The notes beneath the pieces are model-generated. The model was not told the DNA's origin and did no database searches. It saw only the letters and a program-made list of their open reading frames with translations. Source: Thiosulfativibrio zosterae (GTDB lineage: Bacteria > Pseudomonadota > Gammaproteobacteria > Thiomicrospirales > Thiomicrospiraceae). Taken from it: 64,000 bases of DNA. The position numbers were made by a program, and so were the translations under genes. The DNA lies in NCBI RefSeq assembly GCF_011398155.1, contig NZ_AP021888.1, forward strand, positions 2,268,001 through 2,332,000, read 5' to 3'. This document shows positions 37,343-47,527 of the stretch, piece by piece. Numbering within the stretch: the first letter of the stretch is position 1; the number at the start of each line of letters is the position of its first letter.

Positions 37343-39547
37343 ATGGACGACATTTCTCACATTATCGACACCCTCAACGATGCACAGCGTGATGCGGTGA
37401 CCACCGAAGATCAGCATGCTTTAATTTTAGCGGGCGCGGGCAGCGGCAAAACCAAAGTGCTGGTGCATCGCATTGCGTGGTTGACGCAAGTCATGGGGTT
37501 TTCGTCTTACAATATTTTGGCGGTCACCTTTACCAATAAGGCCGCCGCTGAGATGCGTGGCCGTATTGAAGCCTTGGTTGGCAACCAATCACAAGGACTC
37601 ACCATGGGCACCTTTCACGGCATTGCTTATCGTTTATTGCGCCAGCATTTTCAAGAAGCCGGTTTGCCGCAAAGTTTTCAAATTCTCGATTCCGACGACC
37701 AAAAACGCGTCATTAAACGCCTGCTCAAAACCATGGAGCTGGATGAGCAACAATGGCCGCATCGCCAAGTGCAAGCCTTTATCAATGGTGAAAAAGAAGA
37801 AGGTCGTCGCCCCCAGCACATTGACCCAGGCCATAATCCGTTTGTGAAGCGCATGGTGCAAATTTACCAAGCCTATGAAGCACAATGTAAAAAGGCAGGC
37901 CTGGTGGATTTTGCCGAATTGTTATTGCGTGCGCACGAGCTTTGGCTTAAACATCCGCATTTGCTGGCGCATTACCAAAGTCGCTTTCGTCATATTTTGG
38001 TAGACGAGTTTCAAGATACCAACACCTTGCAATATGCTTGGTTGCGCGTGCTGGCAGGTGCGACGGGCAAATTATTTATTGTGGGGGATGACGACCAATC
38101 CATTTACGGCTGGCGCGGTGCCAAAATTGAAAACATTCGCCAATTCTCACAAGACTTCGCCAATGTTAAAACTGTGCGTTTAGAACAAAACTACCGCTCA
38201 ACCGGCACCATTCTTAAAGCTGCCAATGCCCTGATTGCCCACAACCAAGAACGCATGGGCAAAACGCTCTGGTCGGCGGGTGATGACGGCAATCCGATTA
38301 AAATTTACGAAGCCTTTAACGACCTCGACGAAGCGCAATATGTCTGTAACCAAGTCAACCAATGGGTTAAAGAAGGCGGCGAGCGCAGTGATGCGGCGGT
38401 GCTGTATCGTTCTAACGCCCAATCTCGTTTGATTGAACAAGCCCTATTGCAGGCCAAGATTCCCTATCGGGTGTACGGCGGCCTGCGCTTTTACGACCGT
38501 GCCGAAGTTAAAGATGTTTTGGCTTACTTGCGCCTGATACTCAACCGCCAAGACGATGCCGCCTTTGAACGCATTTACAATCATCCGCCGCGCGGCATCG
38601 GCGCCAAAACCGCCGACATGATTCGTGACATTGCCAAAATGGAAGGTGTGTCGTTATGGAATGCGATGGAATCTTTGCTCGAACAAGGCCTCACCGCGCG
38701 AGCACAAACCTCTCTAATGAGCTTTAAAACGCTGATTGAAAGCCTCGAAGAAAGTGGCGAAGGTCAAGAACTTAAAGACCAAACGATGCAAGTCATTTCA
38801 AGGTCTGGCCTGCAACTGCACTTTGAAAAAGACACCTCAGAACAAGGCCAGAGCCGCTTAGAAAACTTAGACGAATTGATTAACGCCACCAGTGTTTTCA
38901 AAACGCCACAAAGTGCCATCGAAGATTCGCTGGGCGATGTGGCTTATGCATCGCCTTTGGCAGAATTTTTAGCGCAAGCGGCACTGGAAGCGGGCGAACA
39001 ACAAGCCGACAAATGGGAATCGTGCGTGCAACTCATGACACTGCATTCTGCCAAAGGCTTGGAGTTTCCGTTAGTCTTTATGGTGGGGGTTGAAGAAGGC
39101 TTGTTCCCCTCGCAACAATCGACCGATGATGCTTACAAACTCGAAGAAGAACGCCGTTTGGCTTATGTGGGCATCACGCGTGCCGAGAAACAATTGATGA
39201 TCACTTTTGCCAATCGCCGCCGAATGCATGGCTCAGAGTTTTACCCGCAACCGTCACGCTTTATTAAAGAAATTCCAAATGATTGCGTGGACTTTGTGCG
39301 CCTAACAGGCTCCGCACGCCCTTCAAGCGGCGGACAAACCTCGGGTTGGAATGAAACCAAATTGAATGATGCTTTAGCGCAACAAACTGGCTTTGCCTTA
39401 GGTGATCGGGTGTTTCATCAAAAATTTGGGGAAGGCACGGTATTGGCCACCGAAGGTGCGGGCGAACACGCCCGCATTCAAGTCAATTTTAAAGCGGCTG
39501 GCAGTAAATGGCTGGTGGTTGGTTTTGCCAAACTCGAGCGCCTTTAA
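37343..39547 (+). CDS. uvrD: DNA helicase II (UvrD/PcrA family)
   Basis: SF1A 3'-5' helicase for nucleotide excision and mismatch repair. 734 residues with motif I AGAGSGKTKVLVHR, Ia VTFTNKAAAEMRGR, II VDEFQDTN, III GDDDQSIYGWRGA, IV LEQNYRST, V TLHSAKGLEFPLVF and VI YVGITRAEKQL. The C-terminal segment GDRVFHQKFGEGTVLATEG is the Tudor-like tail that distinguishes UvrD/PcrA from Rep. A TATAAT lies ~28 bp before the start. Confidence 0.95.
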   Translation: MDDISHIIDTLNDAQRDAVTTEDQHALILAGAGSGKTKVLVHRIAWLTQVMGFSSYNILAVTFTNKAAAEMRGRIEALVGNQSQGLTMGTFHGIAYRLLRQHFQEAGLPQSFQILDSDDQKRVIKRLLKTMELDEQQWPHRQVQAFINGEKEEGRRPQHIDPGHNPFVKRMVQIYQAYEAQCKKAGLVDFAELLLRAHELWLKHPHLLAHYQSRFRHILVDEFQDTNTLQYAWLRVLAGATGKLFIVGDDDQSIYGWRGAKIENIRQFSQDFANVKTVRLEQNYRSTGTILKAANALIAHNQERMGKTLWSAGDDGNPIKIYEAFNDLDEAQYVCNQVNQWVKEGGERSDAAVLYRSNAQSRLIEQALLQAKIPYRVYGGLRFYDRAEVKDVLAYLRLILNRQDDAAFERIYNHPPRGIGAKTADMIRDIAKMEGVSLWNAMESLLEQGLTARAQTSLMSFKTLIESLEESGEGQELKDQTMQVISRSGLQLHFEKDTSEQGQSRLENLDELINATSVFKTPQSAIEDSLGDVAYASPLAEFLAQAALEAGEQQADKWESCVQLMTLHSAKGLEFPLVFMVGVEEGLFPSQQSTDDAYKLEEERRLAYVGITRAEKQLMITFANRRRMHGSEFYPQPSRFIKEIPNDCVDFVRLTGSARPSSGGQTSGWNETKLNDALAQQTGFALGDRVFHQKFGEGTVLATEGAGEHARIQVNFKAAGSKWLVVGFAKLERL

Positions 39548-39580
39548 CGCCTTTATTGCTTTAAAACTTAAGGATAAACG

Positions 39581-41764
39581 ATGAAACTCAGCAAACAACA
39601 ACGCAAATATCTGCATGGCTCCCTGCTTGCATTGCTGGCGTTTGTCATCACCTCAGGTTTATTTTTAAGTGGCGGCTTGAAGAAAATGGAGTGGCAGGTC
39701 GACGACCTTAAAAGCCAACTCTTGCGCAGTGAACTGCATGCTGACAAGAATGTGGTCATTTTATTGGTGGATGAAGCCTCCTTGGCAACCCTTGACCCAC
39801 TGGTTGGTCGCTGGCCTTGGCCGCGCTCGGTTTGGGCAGATGTACTTGAATTTATGAGCATGGGCGGCGCACAAGGGGTGGCATTCGATATTCTATTTAC
39901 CGAACGTGCGCTGGATGCCGACAAACAGCATTCTGAGCATGACCTAGCGTTTGTGGATGCGACTGCACAAAGTGGCATCGCAACCCATGCCATGCAATTA
40001 TTACACGACCCTTCTAACCCTAATCCCAATAAACCCTTACCAGAATTATTCCACGACAAGTTTGCCTTGCCAGATACGCAAGGCTTACAAACCAGTGCCA
40101 ATAACACCTATTACATTTCATTTAATGGTCTTTACCAAAACGCCCGCACCATGGGCGTGGTTGAATTCTCACCAGACCTAGACGGCACCTATCGTCGCAC
40201 TCGTCTTTTCCGAGATTATAATGGCGATTTCTTTCCCGTTTTATCGACAGCGCCCTTAATGGATCGCCTCAACATTCAAAAGGTAGTCGAAACGCAAAAT
40301 CGCCGAACCCTGTATTTGGATGATTTAGCCGTTCCGCTCGATAGAGATGGTAACTACCAGGTCAACTTTTACAAACATTTTGAAACCTTTTCGATTGGCA
40401 GTGTTTTGGCATCCGTTGAGCAATTGCGTCGCGGTAATTTAGAAGCCCTTTACACCGACCCGCGTTATGTCAACCCTGAAATGTTTGCCGGCAAAACCAT
40501 TTTTGTGGGCACCAGTGCGGTCGGCCTAGAAGACATGAAAGCCACCCCCATGGAAAGCCGTTGGCCCGGAGTATTTTTGCACGCCTCGATTGCCAGCAAC
40601 CTCATTAATAAGGACTTTATAACCCAAATTGATGCTGTTAGCGTGGTGGCCAGTATTTTTGTTTTAGCACTTTTAACCATGATGTTATCCATCAATCAAA
40701 CCTCGATACTTTTGCAAACGGGTTACCCATTGATACTGGCTTCATTGGTGGTTGGCACCGGCATTGGCTTACAGTCGCACTACGCTTTGCAATGGGATTT
40801 AATGCCTCCGCTCATCAGTATTCTGAGCACTTGGCTGCTCATCAGCGGTTATCTATCGGCAACCGAAGGGCGAGAGAAACGCCGTGTGCGCAGTATGTTA
40901 TCGCAATATGTATCACCTGCCGCGCTGAATATGGTGCTGGATAATTACGAAAAACAAGCCGAAGCTGAAATTGGTAAAGAAGAAGAAATGACCGTAGTCT
41001 TCTCCGACATTCGAGGCTTTACCACCATCTCAGAATCCTTAACACCGGCAGAAGTGGTGCGCCTACTCAACATTCACCTAGATGCCATGACGCAAGTCAC
41101 TTTCGACCATGGCGGCACCATGGATAAATTTATCGGTGATGCCACCATGGCCTTTTGGGGCGCCCCACTACCCGACCCAGACCACGCCCTTCACGCAACC
41201 CAAGCCATGATACACATGACTCGAAAACTCGAAGAGGTCAATACCAAACTCATTGACCAAGGTTTAAAACCCATTGCCATCGGTGTAGGTGGCAATACCG
41301 GTAAAGTTATTTTAGGCAATATCGGCTCTAGCCAAAAACTGGACTATACGGTCATTGGCGATGCGGTTAACCTGGGCTCTCGCCTAGAAGGGCTGACCAA
41401 ACAATACGGTTTAAAATTGCTGATTTCGGAATTCACCCGTGAAGCAATTTATGAACGAATTCCCTGTGCCTTAATCGACCAGGTTCGCGTCAAGGGTAAA
41501 CACGAACCCGTTAAAATTTATCTGCCCTTAGCGGACCTTGGAGATGCCAATATTGCAGACATGTTTGAGCTGGTTGAAACTTGCAATAAGGCTTTCAATG
41601 CTTATCATGCACAAAACTTTACCGAAGCTCAACGGCTTTTTTTACTGCTGCCCGACGAGCCTTTTGCGCACTTTAAAGAACTCTATGCCGAACGCTGTGA
41701 AGCCTATCTGCAAACACCGCCACCTCAAGATTGGGATGGTGTATTTACCTTAACAACCAAGTAA
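39581..41764 (+). CDS. CHASE2-domain class III adenylate cyclase
   Basis: Membrane-bound cAMP synthase. 727 residues: an N-terminal helix, an extracytoplasmic CHASE2 sensor (~45-330, VDDLKSQLLRSE, GRWPWPRSVWADVLEFM, FDILFTE), about three helices (~350-425) and a C-terminal cyclase domain with VVFSDIRGFTTISE (metal Asp), MDKFIGDATMAFWGAP and LDYTVIGDAVNLGSRLEG. The Lys in MDKF and Asp in LDYTV are the adenine-selecting pair, so adenylate rather than guanylate cyclase. 33 bp after uvrD. Confidence 0.92.
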   Translation: MKLSKQQRKYLHGSLLALLAFVITSGLFLSGGLKKMEWQVDDLKSQLLRSELHADKNVVILLVDEASLATLDPLVGRWPWPRSVWADVLEFMSMGGAQGVAFDILFTERALDADKQHSEHDLAFVDATAQSGIATHAMQLLHDPSNPNPNKPLPELFHDKFALPDTQGLQTSANNTYYISFNGLYQNARTMGVVEFSPDLDGTYRRTRLFRDYNGDFFPVLSTAPLMDRLNIQKVVETQNRRTLYLDDLAVPLDRDGNYQVNFYKHFETFSIGSVLASVEQLRRGNLEALYTDPRYVNPEMFAGKTIFVGTSAVGLEDMKATPMESRWPGVFLHASIASNLINKDFITQIDAVSVVASIFVLALLTMMLSINQTSILLQTGYPLILASLVVGTGIGLQSHYALQWDLMPPLISILSTWLLISGYLSATEGREKRRVRSMLSQYVSPAALNMVLDNYEKQAEAEIGKEEEMTVVFSDIRGFTTISESLTPAEVVRLLNIHLDAMTQVTFDHGGTMDKFIGDATMAFWGAPLPDPDHALHATQAMIHMTRKLEEVNTKLIDQGLKPIAIGVGGNTGKVILGNIGSSQKLDYTVIGDAVNLGSRLEGLTKQYGLKLLISEFTREAIYERIPCALIDQVRVKGKHEPVKIYLPLADLGDANIADMFELVETCNKAFNAYHAQNFTEAQRLFLLLPDEPFAHFKELYAERCEAYLQTPPPQDWDGVFTLTTK

Positions 41765-41779
41765 ACAAATAGATCAATC

Positions 41780-42385
41780 ATGTTTAAAGTCAATCAAGTG
41801 GCCGTTGCAGGCCGATTAAGTGCCATTAGTTTTGAATTACAACCACAAGAAATTCGCTGCATCACGGGCAAGTCTGGTTCAGGAAAATCGGTTTTATTGC
41901 GCGCGCTGGCCGATCTAGAGGTACACGACGGTGAAATCTGGCTAAACGACCTTTCGCAAAGCCATAACCGCCCAGAAGACTGGCGTCGCCAAGTGATGTG
42001 GTTTTCGGCTGAAACCGCCTGGTGGCGGGAAGACATGGCGGCGCATTTTGATGTCAACCCAGAAAAAACGGCCCAACTCGTAGAGGATCTGCAAGCATTA
42101 CAACTGGAAAAAAACATCCTCAAACAGCTTCCCAGAAACTGCTCCAGTGGCGAAAAGCAACGCTTGGCCTTAATTAGGGGGCTAGTGCATCAACCTAAAG
42201 TTTTATTGCTTGACGAAATTACCGCCAACCTTGACCCAGAGACGACTCAAGCCGTTGAAGCCTTTGTTATGCACTATGTTCAAGATCACCAGGCTTGTGC
42301 GCTTTGGGTCACGCACGACCCTTTACAACAACAACGCTTACAAGCCAAGCAACCACGACCGCCAATTGAGCTGAGCAAACCATGA
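41780..42385 (+). CDS. ABC transporter ATP-binding protein (YbbL/FetA-like)
   Basis: Single ABC ATPase of 201 residues with Walker A GKSGSGKSVLL, signature NCSSGEKQRLALIRGL, Walker B VLLLDEITANLD and the H-loop WVTHDP. Size and sequence resemble FetA/YbbL, which works with the permease FetB in iron export, but no permease gene is adjacent. It starts 15 bp after the cyclase gene and overlaps mnmC by four bases (ATGA), so it is translationally coupled to a tRNA-modification gene. Confidence 0.82.
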   Translation: MFKVNQVAVAGRLSAISFELQPQEIRCITGKSGSGKSVLLRALADLEVHDGEIWLNDLSQSHNRPEDWRRQVMWFSAETAWWREDMAAHFDVNPEKTAQLVEDLQALQLEKNILKQLPRNCSSGEKQRLALIRGLVHQPKVLLLDEITANLDPETTQAVEAFVMHYVQDHQACALWVTHDPLQQQRLQAKQPRPPIELSKP

Positions 42386-44352
42386 AACTTGACGTCCTGC
42401 AGCCCGCCCAAATTCACTGGCGCGAAAACCATACTCTGGTTTCAGATACCTTTGATGATGTGTATTACTCCACCGATGGTGCCATTGCTGAAATTGATTA
42501 TGTGTTTATGCAACACAATCAATTGCCCGAGCGCTTTAAAACTGCTAAAGACTTTTGCATTGCCGAAACGGGCTTTGGCTCTGGGTTAAACTTTTTAAGA
42601 GCAGCACAACTTTGGTTAGAAAACACACCAGCAGGTGAGTTACATTTTATCTCTTTTGAAAAATACCCACTCGAAGTTGAAATCCTTGCCCAAGTGCATC
42701 AAGCCTTTAGCGACAACACCACCTTGCAAACCATCAGCCAAGCGCTTTTAGAAAACTACCCCTTTCGACTGCCCGGCTGGCATACCTTAATCCTCATACC
42801 CAGCCGCCTTAAAGTCACCCTGTGGTTTGGCGATGTTTTACAGGGCCTCCCCGAATTTGAAACGCCAGTAGACGCTTGGTTTTTAGACGGCTTCACGCCC
42901 TCTCGAAACCCCGATATGTGGCAAGCCAGTTTATTCACTCAAATGGCGCGCCTGAGTCATGCTCAAACCACTTTTGCAACCTTTACCGCCAATGGCGAGG
43001 TACGCCGTGGTTTAAAAGCCGCGGGATTTTGCGTCCAAAAAGATGTCGGCTATGGCGTCAAGCGTGAAATGTTATTTGGTCAACTGGCACAACAGCGACC
43101 ATTTGCGCCAAAATTTCCGTGGTTTGTGCGCCCCGACTTTGTCCCTTCCGCGCAAACAGCCCTAGTGGTTGGTGGCGGTTTAGCGGGAGCCACCACAGCA
43201 TTTCAATTGGCTCAACTAGGATTTGAGGTCACCGTTTTAGAACGCCATGCCCAAGTCGCCCAAGAAGCTTCCGGCAATTTAGCAGGCACACTCCACCCCC
43301 TGATTACCAGCGATTGGAATTTGCGCAGTCAATGGTATTTAAAAGGCTATCAAACCACCCAGGCCTGGTTAAAAAACTGGCTAAAAAACGCTGAAATCAT
43401 TGGCAAACTGGATGGACTGATTCAATTGGCTGCAACGCCTACTGCAGAACAACGCATTCAAGACAGCCTTAGACGCGTCGGTTTGCCGAACAATTTTGCA
43501 ACTTGGCAAAACGCCAACCAACTCAGCGAGCAACTGGGGCAAACCGTTAACTTTAATGGATTGTTTTTTCCACAAGGTGGCTGGGTTCAGCCCAGCTCCG
43601 TGGTTAAACGCTGTTTACAACACCCAAAGATAACGCTCAAAACCCAGATTGAAGTGACTGACTTTGTTTGGCAGGATACTCACTGGCAAGTCCAAACCGC
43701 GCAGGGCACTCAATTTTCAGCGCCCGTTTTAATATTTGCCACCGCCAGTTTAAGCAACTCACTCAATCAAAAACTTGGCCTGCCAGTTCGGCCTGTCAAA
43801 GGGCAAGTGACCCATTTCCACGCTGACAACATCAAAACCCCATTACGCTTTCCACTGACACACGGCGGTTACAGTGTTAGCCTAGATGCTCATACCCATT
43901 TAAGTGGCGCCACTTTTGAAGCACCTAACATGGATACCAAACTGTCTTGGGAAGCACAAGCTGAAAACCTTAGCACCACGCAAAGCGCGCTACCCGAGTG
44001 GATAAACCGTGCGCCCACCGAGTTAAGTGGCAATATCGCGTTTCGCCCCACTTCACCCGACCATTTACCAATGATTGGCCCAGTCGCCGATGCTGACTTT
44101 ATGAAACAAAATTACCTCAGTCAAAGCCATACCCATGTGGTTTATCGTTATCCAAAGCAGCAATATTACCCGGGACTTTATGTCAATAACGGGCACGGTG
44201 CGCGCGGATTGATGTCAGTATTTTTGGCAGCCGAACTCTTGGGGGATTTAATCACGCAACAGCCACTCAACTTACCGTCTGCACTTTATTATGCCAGTCA
44301 CCCTGCTCGCTTTGCCATTCGAGCTTGGCGCAGTGGGCAAATCACTGATTGA
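42382..44352 (+). CDS. mnmC: bifunctional tRNA mnm5(s2)U biosynthesis protein
   Basis: Completes the mnm5 modification of wobble uridine 34. 656 residues in two parts: N-terminal SAM-dependent methyltransferase (~1-245) with ETGFGSGLNFLRA and the substrate loop WFLDGFTPSRNPDMW, and C-terminal FAD-dependent oxidoreductase (~255-655) with VVGGGLAGATTAFQLAQLG, SGNLAGTLHPL and the final NNGHGARGLMSVFLAAELL. Both halves complete. Carries a palindrome at 43359-43368. Confidence 0.95.
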   Translation: MKLDVLQPAQIHWRENHTLVSDTFDDVYYSTDGAIAEIDYVFMQHNQLPERFKTAKDFCIAETGFGSGLNFLRAAQLWLENTPAGELHFISFEKYPLEVEILAQVHQAFSDNTTLQTISQALLENYPFRLPGWHTLILIPSRLKVTLWFGDVLQGLPEFETPVDAWFLDGFTPSRNPDMWQASLFTQMARLSHAQTTFATFTANGEVRRGLKAAGFCVQKDVGYGVKREMLFGQLAQQRPFAPKFPWFVRPDFVPSAQTALVVGGGLAGATTAFQLAQLGFEVTVLERHAQVAQEASGNLAGTLHPLITSDWNLRSQWYLKGYQTTQAWLKNWLKNAEIIGKLDGLIQLAATPTAEQRIQDSLRRVGLPNNFATWQNANQLSEQLGQTVNFNGLFFPQGGWVQPSSVVKRCLQHPKITLKTQIEVTDFVWQDTHWQVQTAQGTQFSAPVLIFATASLSNSLNQKLGLPVRPVKGQVTHFHADNIKTPLRFPLTHGGYSVSLDAHTHLSGATFEAPNMDTKLSWEAQAENLSTTQSALPEWINRAPTELSGNIAFRPTSPDHLPMIGPVADADFMKQNYLSQSHTHVVYRYPKQQYYPGLYVNNGHGARGLMSVFLAAELLGDLITQQPLNLPSALYYASHPARFAIRAWRSGQITD

Positions 44353-44439
44353 CACGCCTACAGACTGAATCCATGATTTTTCGTTGATTTTGTGCGACAA
44401 TTTAAAAGATTATTTTGCTCCAACCAAAAAGGAACACCC

Positions 44440-45021
44440 ATGAATTTAAAGAAAATCGCCCTAATCTCGCTTTTAAGCAGTTTAGGTTTATCAGGACAAG
44501 CGCACGCCCAATTAGCAGCGGACCTTAATCTGTCTAATGACGCTTTAAGATTTGGCGTATCTAAAGAGAATAATTTTGCTGGTGAATCGCAAATATTAGG
44601 TGTCGATGTTTTACACACCAATAAAAATGGTAACCTAATCTCTGGCTTTGGCAGTGTAGCTCGCTTAGGATTTGAAGCTGCGCCTAATTTGGATGTTGGA
44701 TTAAAGGGGAAAGCCTACTATTTACAACCGAATAGTGGGACGGACGATGGTTATGGTGCGATGTTAGGTGGATTTGCGCGTTACTGGATACAAACAGAAG
44801 CACCTGTGGCAGTGACTGCTGAATACTTAATTGGACCCAGCGTTTTAAGTGGTGGCAAAATTGAGTCTGCCAGTGAAATAAACTTGCGTGCTGAAGTACA
44901 AGTATTGCCAACAGCGATTGCCTATATTGGATATCGCAAAATCGAAATGACCATGCCTGGCATGACCTATAACTTTGATGATGGTGCGCACATCGGTATC
45001 AAATTAGCGTTTGATTTATAA
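44440..45021 (+). CDS. YfaZ-like outer membrane protein
   Basis: Exported beta-barrel protein of 193 residues with a signal peptide (MNLKKIALISLLSSLGLSGQ, cleaved after AHA). The mature part alternates polar and apolar residues, ends in Leu after KLAFD, and shows DLNLSNDALRFGVSKE, typical of YfaZ-type small porins. Start at ATG 44440 behind AAAAAGGA rather than the longer frame from 44392. Function unknown. Confidence 0.78.
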   Translation: MNLKKIALISLLSSLGLSGQAHAQLAADLNLSNDALRFGVSKENNFAGESQILGVDVLHTNKNGNLISGFGSVARLGFEAAPNLDVGLKGKAYYLQPNSGTDDGYGAMLGGFARYWIQTEAPVAVTAEYLIGPSVLSGGKIESASEINLRAEVQVLPTAIAYIGYRKIEMTMPGMTYNFDDGAHIGIKLAFDL

Positions 45022-45028
45022 ATCGTTT

Positions 45029-46609
45029 TCAAGCTTCTGGCAAAGGTTCGTAACCCGGAATCTTTGCCGGATCAACCTCATCAATTTGTTCTGGTTTTAA
45101 ATAACTTTCTGCATATCTTAAATACACTTTCTCGCGGACAAACAGATTAAATAAGTCTGGGTCAACATGACCATCTTTTTTCATAAACCCTAAAATTTTC
45201 AAACTTTCAGAGAGTTTTTTGGCTTCTTTGTAAGGTCTGTCACCGGCTGACAAGGCTTCAAAAATATCCGCAATCCCCATCATTCTGGCGGGTATCGACA
45301 ATTCCTCTCGTTTTAAATGATTGGGATAACCCTTACCATCCATGCGTTCATGATGCCCACCGGCAAACTCAGCAACGCGCTTTAAGTCTTTCGGAAACGG
45401 TAACATATTCAACATATGAATCGACATGGCAGCATGGTCTTGCATAATATCGCGCTCTTCATCATTGAGCGTACCGCGTTGAATCATTAAATTGGTTAAC
45501 TCATCGTCAGTCAACAAACTTTCTTTTTCGCCCATCAAGTTAGTGTAGTTTTTACCCGCAATAAACTTTAAAAAATCAATGCCTTCATCATTTAAGAACT
45601 CACCACCGGTATTGATTTGTTTTAAACGCTCATAGGCACTGAGGTAATTCGCTTGAGTTTGGGCAATTTCAGTTTCTGAAATACCGTGTTTTCTAACAAT
45701 CTCTTGAAAAGCCTTCAAATTTAAGCGTGTTTTCACCAACTCTATACGGTCAAATACCGTTTCTAACTTGGTCGACTTATCCATAATGTATTCAGGCGTT
45801 GTCAGCTTGCCACAATCGTGTAACCAAGCCGCCGTTTGTAATTCATAACGCTCGGCTTCGTTCATCGTAAAATCTTTAAAAATAGGGTCTTGAGCGTTAA
45901 TCGCGGCTTCAGCCAACATCATCGTCAACACGGGAACGCGCTCACAATGTTTGCCGGTATAAGGTGATTTTTTATCGATGGCATCTGCGACCATTTTTGA
46001 AAAGCTTTCAAACAGTTTTTTGTGCTCGTCTATCAGGCGGCGGTTGGTTAGCGCAACCGATGCCTGGGACGCTAAAGAGCGCGCCAAACTTTCTGACTCA
46101 ACCGAAAAAGGAACGACCTGACCCGTTTCATCTTGCGCATTAATCAGCTGCAAAACGCCAATCACTTCGTCTTCAAAATCTTTTAGCGGAATCGCCAACA
46201 TCGACTGGGTTCGGTAATGGGCATTTTGGTCGAACTTTAAGGCGCCACTAAAATCAAATCGATCGTCGCAATAGACATCTTCAATATTCACCGTTTCACC
46301 ACGGTTACCCACATAAGCCGCCACGGCAGAACAATTGGCTGACCCATCATTATTTGTCAAAGGTATCGCCCCAAAAGGCACGCCTTTGGTGTAGTTTCCG
46401 CCCATTTTGATATTAAGTGTACGATTTAAAATAACATCAAAGTGCAACTTACCATTAATAACTCGATAAAGCGTGCCACCGTCTGCCGCCGTCAGCTCTT
46501 GAGCACTTTCTAAAATCTGTCCCAACAAAGCGGTCGTATCCGATTGTGCCGACAAAGCAATACCAATTTTATTTAGCTGTTCAATTTTCTTTAAAAATGG
46601 ATTTGACAT
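45029..46609 (-). CDS. GAF-HD-GYP c-di-GMP phosphodiesterase
   Basis: 526 residues: a GAF domain (~20-190, GGTLYRVINGKLHFDVILN, MLAIPLKDFEDEVIGVLQLI) and an HD-GYP domain with AAWLHDCGKLTTPEYIMD and the defining GGHHERMDGKGYPNHL, then ARMMGIADIFEALSAGDRPY. An insertion between the HD and GYP parts (~330-400) is longer than in minimal HD-GYPs. Predicted to hydrolyse c-di-GMP to GMP under control of a ligand or redox signal bound by GAF. Convergent with the YfaZ-like gene. Confidence 0.92.
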   Translation of the reverse strand: MSNPFLKKIEQLNKIGIALSAQSDTTALLGQILESAQELTAADGGTLYRVINGKLHFDVILNRTLNIKMGGNYTKGVPFGAIPLTNNDGSANCSAVAAYVGNRGETVNIEDVYCDDRFDFSGALKFDQNAHYRTQSMLAIPLKDFEDEVIGVLQLINAQDETGQVVPFSVESESLARSLASQASVALTNRRLIDEHKKLFESFSKMVADAIDKKSPYTGKHCERVPVLTMMLAEAAINAQDPIFKDFTMNEAERYELQTAAWLHDCGKLTTPEYIMDKSTKLETVFDRIELVKTRLNLKAFQEIVRKHGISETEIAQTQANYLSAYERLKQINTGGEFLNDEGIDFLKFIAGKNYTNLMGEKESLLTDDELTNLMIQRGTLNDEERDIMQDHAAMSIHMLNMLPFPKDLKRVAEFAGGHHERMDGKGYPNHLKREELSIPARMMGIADIFEALSAGDRPYKEAKKLSESLKILGFMKKDGHVDPDLFNLFVREKVYLRYAESYLKPEQIDEVDPAKIPGYEPLPEA

Positions 46610-46707
46610 GGCACAACCCTAACTAATTTGTCGATTAATTTGCAGTTTGACATATTTTGAGCATAATGTAAATTTGGGTTTTGGAAATACGATAAAGGCG
46701 ATTTTGT

Positions 46708-47487
46708 ATGCAATTAACGATACTTGGCTGTAGCGGCGGAATCGCGCCTGGCAAAGGAACCACTGCCTTCCTCATCAATGAAGATACGCTAATTGACGCG
46801 GGCACAGGCATAGAGCGCCTAAGCTATGAAGCCATGCAAAAAATTCGTCGTATTTTCTTAACTCACAGCCATCTAGACCATATTTCACATTTACCGTTTT
46901 TGCTGAACAACCTGATAGGTTTAAAGCTGCCAGCCATCGATGTTTATGCTTTACCCCATACCATTGACGCCTTAAAAAATCATATTTTTAACAATATTAT
47001 TTGGCCGGATTTCACCCAACTGCCCTCTAAAGAAGAGCCTTGTGTGCATTTACATACCTTGACGCTTGATCGGATGATGTCTTTTGACAACCTGAGTATT
47101 CAAGCCTTACCTGCCAACCACTCCGTTCCAACGGTGGGTTATTGGGTGGGTCGCTCACCAAACAAAGGCAGTTTTGCTTTCTCGGGCGACTGCCATCATA
47201 CGCAAGCTTTTTGGACAACCTTAAATCAACTGCCTAAGGTTGATGATTTGATTGTAGACAACCAATACTTAGAAAAAGAAGCCGCCATCAGTGAACTGGC
47301 AAAACATTACTATGCCGCTGCGCTGAGTGAAGACCTGGTCGAACTCAACTATCACCCCAGATTATTCATCACCCATTTACCACCTCACCACGAAGTGGAA
47401 GTCTTTTCAGAATGCGAAACCGTACTCAAAAAATGGCACCCTCAAAGGCTGATGCCGGGTATGATATTCGAGTATCATTCAAACTAA
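46708..47487 (+). CDS. class II cAMP phosphodiesterase-like metallo-hydrolase
   Basis: 259-residue metallo-beta-lactamase fold protein: LGCSGGIAPGKGTTAFLIN, IDAGTGIERLS, the metal site FLTHSHLDHISHLPFL, LPANHSVPTVGYWV, FAFSGDCHH and FITHLPPHHEVEV. The opening and the HSHLDHI motif match PDEII enzymes that cleave cAMP. In the same window there is a CHASE2 adenylate cyclase at 39.6 kb, so a cAMP synthesis and breakdown pair is plausible. Other MBL hydrolases cannot be excluded. Confidence 0.8.
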   Translation: MQLTILGCSGGIAPGKGTTAFLINEDTLIDAGTGIERLSYEAMQKIRRIFLTHSHLDHISHLPFLLNNLIGLKLPAIDVYALPHTIDALKNHIFNNIIWPDFTQLPSKEEPCVHLHTLTLDRMMSFDNLSIQALPANHSVPTVGYWVGRSPNKGSFAFSGDCHHTQAFWTTLNQLPKVDDLIVDNQYLEKEAAISELAKHYYAAALSEDLVELNYHPRLFITHLPPHHEVEVFSECETVLKKWHPQRLMPGMIFEYHSN

Positions 47488-47527
47488 CCAAAATGACAAC
47501 CCTGGACAGAAATCTTAGAAATATACG

